A model generated the notes under the pieces. That model did not search any database and was not told the origin of the DNA. It saw only the letters and a program-made list of their open reading frames with translations. From Boswellia sacra (Eukaryota; Streptophyta; Magnoliopsida; Sapindales; Burseraceae), in contig SNVD02006269.1 of the NCBI GenBank assembly GCA_013180625.2, positions 177,523-241,522 of the forward strand: DNA of 64,000 nucleotides, in the 5' to 3' direction. Shown piece by piece: positions 55,971 through 64,000 of the stretch (within the stretch, counting starts at the first letter, position 1; the number at the start of each line of letters is the position of its first letter). The translations under genes were made by a program, and so were the position numbers.

Positions 55971-57077
55971 TTAACCAAGATAAGGACTAAGGTTAGAGAC
56001 ATTAAATGTGTTGGAAACATCATAATGCTCAGGTAGCTCAACTTTGTAAGCATTCTCTCCTATGCATTGTAAAACTTTGAATGGTCCATCAGCTCTAAGC
56101 TTCAACTTGGCATATTTACCTAAAGGAAACCTTTCCCTTCTAAGGTGTATCCACACTAGATCTCCTTCTTTGAACTCAGCATACTTCTGATATCTATTTG
56201 CTGCAGCTTTATACTTCTCATTTTGCTTGAAAATCTTCTCCCGAACTTGTTCATGCAGCTTCTTGATATTCTTAGCTCTTTCTTCTGCATCACTACTAAA
56301 TTGAGTGTTGGAAGGAATGGGAGCTAAATCCAAAGGATTTATTGGATTTTTACCATAAACAACCTCAAAAGGACTATGACTAGTGGTTTGACTTGACGAT
56401 CTGTTGTAAGCAAACTCAATTTATGATAAAATAAGATCTCATCGGCATAAATTCTTACCAATATAACTCCTCAGAAGATTTCCGAAGCTTCTATTTATAA
56501 CCTCAGTTTGTCCATCTGTTTGAGGATGATGAGATGAACTAAAGTTTAGTGTAGTCCCCAGCTTTTTCCAAAGTGTATGCCAAAAATGAGATAAAAACTT
56601 TGGATCACGATCTGAGACCTTAGGAATGCCATGCAATTTCACAGTCTCCTTGAAGTACAAATCGGCTACATGAGTTGCATCAATTGTCTTGTTACATGGT
56701 ATAAAATGAGCCATTTTAGAAAATCGATCAACCATCACCGTGATTGAATCTTTGTTTCGTTGTGCTCTAGGTAATCCTACCATAAAATCTAAGCTAACAT
56801 ATTCCAATGGATCATTAGGAACAGGTAATGGAGTGTACAAACCAGTGTTCTGCCCATGACTTTTTGCCACATGACAAATTGTACACCTCTTCACATGCTT
56901 CATCACATCCCTTTCCATCTTTGGCCAATAAAAATTTTCCTTCACAAGGGCAATAGTTTTATCTCTCCCAAAATGACTGCTAATGCCACTGCCATGTGCT
57001 TCATTAATGACTAATTCTCCCAAGGAACATTGAGGAATACACAATTGGTTTGCCTTGAGTAGATAACCATCCTGCAA
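55971..57077 (-). pseudogene. Gypsy F integrase
   Basis: 56439-57077: zinc-binding HFGRDKTIALVKENFYWPKM and CTICHVAKSH, then catalytic core DFMVGLPRAQRNKDSITVMV, the second Asp in VSDRDPKFLSHFW (the usual SIVSDRD is shortened by two residues), and HHPQTDGQTEVINRSFGNLL with the Glu. A break at 56335-56440 precedes the C-terminal part (55971-56333: FKEGDLVWIHLRRERFPLGK, VSNTFNVSNLSPYLG). No chromodomain motif is evident. Confidence 0.9.
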
Positions 57078-57169
57078 AACAAATTGGTTAGATGAAAACT
57101 CATCACAATTATTCCATATTTTACCAAAATCTGGATCAAAGCTCTTTTAAAACCTCAAAACCAACAACA

Positions 57170-58300
57170 TTCACTTGCATAAAGGTCAGCAAAGAATGTC
57201 CTCGGCTCAATGCATCAGCCACCACATTTTGAACTCCAGTTTTGTGCTTGATGGTAAAGTTGAAAGCTTGAAGAAACTCTACCCATCTAGCATGTTGAAC
57301 GTTAAGCTTCTATTGGCTGTTGATAAACTTCAAAGCTTCATGACCAGAATATAGAACAAATGGTTTTGGCAAGAGATGCAGACTCCAATGCTTCAAAGCT
57401 CGACAAAAACCATACAACTCTTTGTCATAAGTTGAGTACTTTTTGCGAGATTCATTCAATTTTTCACTAAAGAAAGCAATCAGTCTGCCTTCTTGGCTAA
57501 TAACAGCACCAATACCAATGTTGGAAGCATCACATTCAACTTCAAAAACCTTGATAAAATATGGAAGTGATAAAATAGAAGCTTCTGTCATCTTCTTTTT
57601 AATCAGCTCAAAGCTTCTTTGTGCATCTTTTGTCCACGTAAAACTATTACTTTTCAAGCATTTAGTGATTGAAGCCATTATAGTACTGAATTCTCTAATA
57701 AATCGACGGTAAAATGAAGCTCATCCATGAAAACTTCAAATGTTGTGGACTGATGTAGGAATCGGCCAATTCTGAATTGCTTCAATCTTGCTAGGGTCCA
57801 TCTTAATTCCATCTTTTGAAACCACATACGCCAAGAAAATAAGGCTTTCGGTGAAGAACTCAAACTTCTTCAAGTTGGCATAAAGCTTTTCACTTCTCAA
57901 AAGATGGAAAACTTGCTAAAGATGATCTAAGTGTTACTCCTCTTTGCTGTATACAAGAATATCATCAAAATATACAACAACAAACTTGCCAATGAATGGT
58001 TTAAAGACATGATTCATCAACCGCATAAATGTACTTGGTGCTTCGGATAGGCCAAATGGCATCACCATCCATTCATAAAGCCCCTTCTTTGTTTTAAATG
58101 CTATCTTCCATTCATTATCAAGTCTCATTCGAATTTGATGATAGCCACTTCAAAGATCAATTTTTGAGAAGATAGTAGCAACATGAAGTTGATCAAGAAG
58201 GTCGTCAAGCCTCGAGTAGGAAATCTATAATTAATTGTTATCTAGTTAACAGCCCTGCTATCAATGCACATTCTCCAAGAGCCATCCTTTTTAGGCACCA
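57170..58300 (-). pseudogene. Gypsy F reverse transcriptase and RNase H
   Basis: [42 protein letters not shown] and the catalytic [12 protein letters not shown] in 57934-58128, with a stop just after. Thumb and connection pieces are at 57678-57863. RNase H at 57310-57678: [40 protein letters not shown]. Stops and frameshifts at about 57680, 57920 and 58150 inactivate it. Confidence 0.9.
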
Positions 58301-59160
58301 AAAGAGCTGGGAAAGCACAAGGACTCATGCTTTCCCTCACCAACCCTTTAGTGATAAGCTCATCAACCTGCCTTTATAATTCTTCATGTTCTTTAGGACT
58401 CATTCGATGGGCTGATTTATTTGGCAACATAGCACCTGGAACAAGATCAATATAATGTTGTATGTCTCTCATTGGGAAGGCCTGGTGGTATCTCATTTGG
58501 TACAATATCATGGTATTCTTCAATAAGATACTTTATCTCCGAAGGCAGTTCATTACTAACTTCATTTTCTTCTAACAACAAGAACATATAAATTTCACTT
58601 CCCTTCCCCAACTCTCTTCTACATTCTGTTTTGGTAAGTAAAGCATTTCCCTCCCCTTTAGTAGGTTTAGGAACACATTCTAACTTCGAAGGACCCAAAA
58701 TAACTTTCACCCCATCTTTAAAGATGTATAAGTATTCCTATAGACATCATGCATTACTCTCCTATCATACTGCCATGGTCTACAAGAAGTAAATGACAAG
58801 CATCCATAGGAACAACATCACACCATATTTCATCTTTATACTTTTCCCAATAGAAAATGAAACAAGGCAGCATTTGATCTCATTATCCTTTCGAAGCCAT
58901 GAAATCTTGTAAGGCTGAGGATGCTTCTCTGTTTTAAGGCCAAGTTTATCAATCATCTCCATAGACACCACATTTTCAAAGCTGCCACCATCAATAATAA
59001 CATTGCACACCTTGCCATGAGAAGTACATCCGGTATGGAAGATATTTTTGCGAAGCCAATCATCTTCTCATTCTTAGGCAACACTCAAACTCCTTTGAAT
59101 AATAAAGACAGGATCACCTTGATATGCATAAGTGACTTCCTTTTCATTAACAAATTCTAG
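58301..59160 (-). pseudogene. Gypsy F protease and linker to RT
   Basis: 58780-59010 reads CNVIIDGGSFENVVSMEMID, KLGLKTEKHPQPYKISWL: the DGGS form of the aspartic protease loop common in this Gypsy lineage. Frameshifts near 58780 and 58710 follow; 58447-58710 is the linker ending [20 protein letters not shown]. Confidence 0.82.
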
Positions 59161-59161
59161 A

Positions 59162-59815
59162 TTACCAAAATTGATCAAGGCATCGGTCTTCATCACTTTC
59201 TTCCTCTACTAGTGTTACAATTTTACGATTAGGACACTTGGAAACAATATGTCCATAGCCTTGGCATTTGAAACAGCGACATGAACTAGCATTTGAAGAG
59301 CTTTGGGGTTGTTTGGAACTATTACCATGCTCATTCTTTGAAGAAGCTTTTGGGTTGGTTTTCAAACCTAGCTTAGGCTTAGGATAGGAACTATTGCCAT
59401 GATTGGGAGTAACATCACGATTAGCAAAACGAGAGTTACGAACGTGTGCCTCTTTAAGTTGTTTCTCCACTTTAAGAGCAAGTCTACACACATCATTGTA
59501 GGACCAGTAGGGTTGCAATTGGACCACGTTACAGATTTCAGATCTCAATCCCCCAAGAAAATGTGCTATGGTTTGTTCTTCTGGTTCAGCAAGATCACAT
59601 TTCATCATCAAATTATCAAATTCTGTCACATACTCTTCTACAGATAACTCTTTTTGCTTAAAATTATGGAACTTAAGGAAAACATCTTGCCTATAATTTT
59701 CAGGAAGGAATTTCCTCTTAAGCTCTCTTTTTATTTTCTCCCATATCAAAATTCTACTTCTGGCCTCTCTTTCTCTTTGTTTCTTCAAATTCCCCCGCCA
59801 TAAAGAAGCATACTT
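59162..59815 (-). pseudogene. Gypsy F Gag C-terminal half
   Basis: Open 59162-59788: IWEKIKRELKRKFLPENYRQ, FHNFKQKELSVEEYVTEFDN, EEQTIAHFLGGLRSEICNVV, then a Ser/Asn-rich linker and the zinc knuckle CFKCQGYGHIVSKC. The N-terminal half is absent; recognisable Gag ends near 59815. Confidence 0.88.
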
Positions 59816-60018
59816 TTTTATTATCTATAATGCCCTTGTAGTGTCATTATTTATTCTAACAGCAAAGTTAGGGAGGGGGTTGTTGTTATATTCTCCCCGA
59901 GCTTGAGCTCCATGTAAAACCCCTTAACCTCACTTTCTTTCTTTCATTCTTAACAAAACCAACACAGCACGCTCACTCTTCCCTTCCTTTCTTCCTTGTG
60001 TTTGGACGATTCAATTTG

Positions 60019-60156
60019 ATGGCAGCTGCAAGGAGATTATTTAGGGATTTTTCATGCCAAAGAGTCATTTCATCCTCTCTCGGCCGCACCAGGCATTCTT
60101 CTTCAGATGCTGCTACTGCATCTTCTAAGATGAAGATCCCTCACTTTTCCAAAAAA
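60019..60156 (+). CDS. Candidate first exon of a host gene with organelle presequence
   Basis: ATG 60019 opens 46 codons, MAAARRLFRDFSCQRVISSS then LGRTRHSSSD..., ending KIPHFSKK at a consensus GT donor (60157) in phase 0. Arg- and Ser-rich with almost no acidic residues, like a mitochondrial presequence. CT-rich DNA before it (59925-60010) fits a plant 5' UTR. A possible acceptor TTGAAATTGCAG ends at 60345, but AAA TAA would follow in frame. Downstream exons are not in the window: Athila G starts at 60525. I do not recognise the protein. It may be a gene relic truncated by transposons on both sides. Confidence 0.4.
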
Positions 60157-60524
60157 GTAAAACTTTGCTCTTTATCTAACAATTTATTTATTTTTCTCAT
60201 AGATATATTCTCGGCAACCAAACAAGGACTTTGAATTTGCTTTCGATTTCATTTGTGTTGTGTGTTTATTTATTTATTTATTTTATATACATATGAAACT
60301 AGTAATGATGATTGATATTGATATATATGCATTTGAAATTGCAGAAATAATCGATAACAGAAGGCTAGCTTAAAATAAGAATTCAGAGGCTTCACCTCAC
60401 TTTTCTTCGCAGTGTGAATGCTTTTCAGATTACTTTTATGAGCTTTTTTATTTCATATTTTAATATTGGCTATTCAGTCACCAAAGGACTAGAAGAAATC
60501 TACATCTTCATCATGAAGTATACT
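60157..60524 (+). other. Intron-like AT-rich DNA before Athila G
   Basis: AT-rich, with TTTATTTATTTATTTATTTTATATAC and a possible acceptor at 60345. No other gene. Confidence 0.3.
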
Positions 60525-61948
60525 TGATAAGTGTCTGTTTATATATCATTTTCATATCAATTCGTCCATGTTTCTTTGCTATGTTCCTTGGTATTTTTAT
60601 GTTTTTGTGTGGTTTTGATGTTTGTAGGAGTTTTGGAGCAACTTGCACAAAAATGGAGTAAAACCCTTCATTTTCACCTCTGCTAGTCAACCATCTTCTC
60701 GGATTTAATTGTATTGATATACAATGAACCCGATGACATATCATATACCGTTGAAAAGCTCTCGAAGTCTACTTTTTGGAGAAATTTACGGTTTATGAAT
60801 CCATTCAGTGTACCGAAAGTTGTAATCAAAACAGTGTGAGAAGTGTAGAAATGTAATTCCACACATCACTGTAGCATGTATAATACGGGACACTGTAGCA
60901 CGTTACTGTAGCAGAGTATTTAAACACATTTTAGGGTTTTATTTTCATAACTTGAAGAGGGGAAAACGTGGGAGGAGGCTGCATTTCTGGATTTCTCTCA
61001 TCCCTTGGAGTTCTTGAAGGAGAAAGAAGATTTTGAAAGAGGAGAAACTACAATTCCAAGAAGATTCATCTACAAAGAAGATTTTCAAAGAATTTGCTAA
61101 GTTCTTTCTTTCCTTTTCAATTCTGGAATTTCTCTGTATTGTATTTGTTATTCTGATTGAATATGTGTAACTAAATCTGAATTGGTTGAGGGTGATTTCA
61201 AAGCCCTTGATATGGATTTTGTGAGTTGATTGTGTAAGAAATTGTTATCCAATTCTCTAATTGAAGTTGCTTGTATTTTCCCATATCTAATGCTTATGAT
61301 TGCTTACTGATTGTATTTGGAATGGCCAACTGAATATAATCTGTTGTTGTCTATTGCTAGATTAGAAATCTTGATCCGTAATTGTCATGAATTTCCAATC
61401 ATTAGTAGCAAAATTGTGATCAGAGATTGCAATTGGAAAATACAACCTAGGTTAAATAATCCGAACTTGTGTGATTATTGCTTAGATCAACCTATCTTTC
61501 TCATCGTAATGCTTCCATTGAATTAAACTCAGAGAGCTTGTTCTAGGTTGTTTAATGGATAGAGATTAAATAAAGAGCTTGTTTTATTTAACAACAAAGT
61601 AAGGAAAGATTGGGATAACAGAGCTTGTTGTTATCTACGGTTGATAACTTCAATGCTGTAATTGGATTACAATTCTATGTTAATTCACAAATTCATATCT
61701 TGTGGCAGAGAATGAACTCTTAACCAAGTGTCTCTCATTGATTTTTCACTCCATTTAACTTTGCTTTGTGTTATTCTTCATTTGCTTTCGTATTAAGTTT
61801 AGTTAATCAATCAACAAAACCCCCCCTGTTTAGTTTATTATTGCTGGAAAATAACAAATTCAATTAGAATCAATCCTCGTGGGAACGATATCTACTTATC
61901 ACTTTATTACTTGTGCGACTAGTATACTTGCTAGTTTCGAACGCATCA
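60525..61948 (+). repeat. Athila G LTR
   Basis: 1424 bp. C-like up to about 60900 (for example CATATCATATACCGTTGAAAAG), B-like from about 60960 on (GGAAAACGTGGGAGGAGGCT). Confidence 0.92.
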
Positions 61949-61953
61949 AGTTT

Positions 61954-61972
61954 TTGGCGCCGTTGCCGGGGA
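61954..61972 (+). promoter_or_regulatory. Athila G primer binding site
   Basis: TTGGCGCCGTTGCCGGGGA, the unmutated Athila-type site. Confidence 0.9.
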
Positions 61973-62061
61973 TTGATTTTCTAATCGATTTGTTATTTTG
62001 TTTTCATTGTTGATTCATATTTTCTTTGTTTTTCTTTTCTGATTGTTTGTGTTTAGACAAC

Positions 62062-63345
62062 ATGGCAGTAAACTTCTATCATTCAGTAGCGGATTTGAGC
62101 CACAAGTACCATGGAGAGTAAATGAGGTAAGCACTCCGAACATTGAACAACAACTTTCTGAGCTAACCTCTCTTGTGAAAAACATGGCTGTAGGAGATAT
62201 GCAAAAATCTTATGAATGTGGGATATATTCTACGATGGAGCATCCAATCGACATGTATCCAACTTTACAAGAAGAATATATGGAACAAGCCAATGCCATG
62301 GGTGGATTTCCAGGACAAACGAGGCAATGGTATGATCCTTTCTCTAGCACTTACAATGCTGGATGGGAAGATCAACATAATTTCAGTTACTGGAATCATC
62401 AACCAATCACTCCAAATGTGATACCAAATCGGCCACAAGGTTTCAATCACCTAGAGTGCAGCAACCTTTTCAAATGCAACCACCACCAATGCCACATCCA
62501 GCACCGCAACCAGCTTCCAAAACTCAGGTATGTCTCTCCAGGACATTGTTAATGCACTTGCCACTAACACAATGCAATTCCAGCAGGAAACTGGGGCAAG
62601 TATCCAAAACCTGGCAAATCAAATGGGACAATTGGCTACTAGCATGAGCAAATTCGAGGGCCAAGGCTCAGAAAGAATTATCTTGTCAAACGGTGATCAA
62701 TCCAAGAGAGAATTCTTGTGCGATAACTTTGCAAAATGGAGAGCAATTAGATGTCCTGCCAAAGAAATCACAAACTGATGAAGGAGATGACACCACTTCC
62801 ACCATGAACAAAACACTGACTTCTCAGGTAAATCCTATAACTCCCATTCCTTCATATGTTTCTCCTCCACTTTTTCCTAGTAGATTTGCAAAATCGAAGG
62901 AGGAACAAGAACAAGAAATCCTGGAAACTTCTCACAAAATCGAGGTAAATATACCACTTCTGGATGCTATCGAGCAAGTACCTCATTATACAAAATGTCT
63001 CAAGGAGTTATGCACCAGCAAAAGAAAGTTAAAAAGAATTGAGAAAGTAAGTGTGGGGGAAGATGTTTCAGCTGTATTGCAAAGGAAAATTCCTCCAAAG
63101 TGCAAAGATCCAGGTACGTTCACCATGCCATGCACCATTGGTAAAACCAAGTTTGAAAGAGTTATGTTAGATTTAGAAGCATCTATTAACATCATGCCAT
63201 ATTCTATTTATGCTTCTTTAAATCTTGGACTTTTTGCGGAAACTGGTATTACCATTCAGCTTGCTGATCATTTTAATGCATATCCCAAAAGAGTTGTGGA
63301 AGATTTGCTTGTGCAGGTGAATCAATTGGTTGTGTCATCTCTCTC
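62062..63345 (+). pseudogene. Athila G residual gag-protease ORF
   Basis: Same core-deleted ORF as in C but frameshifted near 62080, 62450 and 62690. Retains HPIDMYPTLQEEYMEQANAM, DIVNALATNTMQFQQETGAS and the protease-like DLEASINIMPYSIYASLNLG (Glu for Gly, as in C). It loses similarity to C right after VNQLV at 63333. Confidence 0.85.
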
Positions 63346-63735
63346 TCTGCTGTGAGTGTACAACTTCTTTGTCTTGAATGAGAGATTCTTGTTATGTTGC
63401 TTCGACATCTTCTAATTCCAAATTCTGTCCTTGAGGTTCCTGGTACGAGACCCATGTCTCGAAAAACTGTTAAACAAAGATTTGCAGTTGGTGGACGATG
63501 TGCAAGCATGTGGTGGAGTTTTCACACTACCTCCTCATAGAGTGGGGGTGTGGCGGGGATTGTGTATGTTTCAATATTTTGAGGCAGTGGGGGTACTCTG
63601 TGACCTTACATATATGTTTTTTTGAGTATTTTGCTCCGAGTTGTTGATTCTCTGTCACAGACATAGTTTAGTTAACTGCGCAAAATGGATGGATATAGCT
63701 ATTAATGGCACTTAGGACAGATAATGCTAAGGAGT
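63334..63735 (+). other. Diverged block inside Athila G
   Basis: About 400 bp that still aligns patchily with the protease-distal region of B and C (for example TTTCAATATTTTGAGGCAGTGGGGGTACTCTGTGACC against B 29822-29860) but is far more diverged than the sequence on either side. Confidence 0.55.
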
Positions 63736-64000
63736 CTAGAATATTTTGATATATGTCAGTGTCCAAAGAAATGGAGGAAGCTGTGGCAAGCTTAGATGAG
63801 ACCATAGCTATAACCAAAAATAGGTATGATGTTTCGTGCATTCAATTTCCTTTATCTAATGAGAAAATTCTTCCTTCTGTGATGACAACCCCTGTCTTGG
63901 AGCTTAAGTCACTTCCAGATCATTTGAATCATGGATTCTTGGGTGAGAATGATACTTTGCAAGTTACAATGGAAATGGGCCTTGCACGAATACAAGAAGA

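Larger units (their letters stand above)
55145..59815 (-). mobile_element. Gypsy element F, 5'-truncated
   Basis: Minus-strand Ty3/gypsy element with a 3' LTR at 55145-55912, then integrase, RNase H, RT, protease and Gag reading leftwards. Its 5' LTR, primer site and Gag start are missing: homology ends near 59815 next to a host-like gene. Its LTR is the same family as those of E. Confidence 0.9.
60525..64000 (+). mobile_element. Athila-like element G, 5' portion (runs off the window)
   Basis: LTR 60525-61948, primer site, core-deleted gag region like that of C (MAVNFYHSVADLSHKYHG frame at 62062, shifted), then a strongly diverged block (63334-63735) and again C-like sequence to the window end. 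Whether it carries the cargo genes cannot be seen. Confidence 0.9.

Overview
This is a repeat-dense plant window, most likely pericentromeric or otherwise heterochromatic DNA of a dicot. The evidence is a nest of LTR retrotransposons from both plant superfamilies, AT-rich filler, a tandem array with 157-166 bp monomers, plant-specific primer binding sites, and relics of plant gene families (UGT87A glycosyltransferase, LOG cytokinin-activating enzyme). No complete host gene with introns is visible.

Layout. 1-6.1 kb: decayed SIRE-like Copia element (+), open at the left edge, with a post-pol ORF of the 'putative plant transposon protein' type. 6.1-8.6 kb: AT-rich DNA with one GC-richer, gene-like patch. 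8.7-17.4 kb: hAT/zinc-finger-MYM-like transposase relic, split by a CACTA-like element (9529-17047) that is itself split by a 6.4-kb Copia element (9791-16205, TSD TCTTC). 18.8-20.7 kb: Copia RT fragment and UGT87A pseudogene fragment, both minus. 21.2-22.5 kb: 5' end of another Copia element. 22.5-49.55 kb: a Ty3/gypsy element on the minus strand ('host Gypsy') broken by large Athila-like elements: B (26083-38680, TSD GGCAA) and C (39915-49090, TSD TTGAT), with a truncated copy A (minus) at its left end. 50.3-52.1 kb: 3' end of Athila D. 52.1-55.1 kb: satellite-like array interrupted by a 2.2-kb LTR element E; a related larger Gypsy F (minus) follows to 59.8 kb. 60.0-60.2 kb: a candidate first exon of a host gene. 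60.5-64 kb: 5' part of Athila G, running off the window.

The unusual system is in Athila B and C. Between pol and the 3' LTR, where Athila elements often carry an env-like ORF, both have a two-gene cargo. The first is a small protein with a basic, cysteine-rich core resembling the nucleic-acid-binding proteins of carlavirus-type plant viruses. The second is an intronless LOG-family gene (cytokinin riboside 5'-monophosphate phosphoribohydrolase). A tandem repeat carrying G-box (CACGTG) cores and a TATATATA box about 100 bp before the LOG start codon look like an internal promoter. Copy C has lost the gag core and essentially all of pol, yet keeps an uninterrupted 216-residue LOG ORF. Copy B keeps gag-pol domains (with frameshifts) but has a frameshifted LOG. 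A, C and G share the same gag-core deletion, suggesting a non-autonomous subfamily that depends on B-type elements.

One non-biological feature matters for any use of this sequence: a perfect 38-bp palindrome made of two back-to-back Tn5 mosaic ends replaces 34 bp of the B 5' LTR (26336-26373). It is almost certainly a mate-pair junction adapter left in the assembly.

All family assignments are from reading motifs; no database search was possible.
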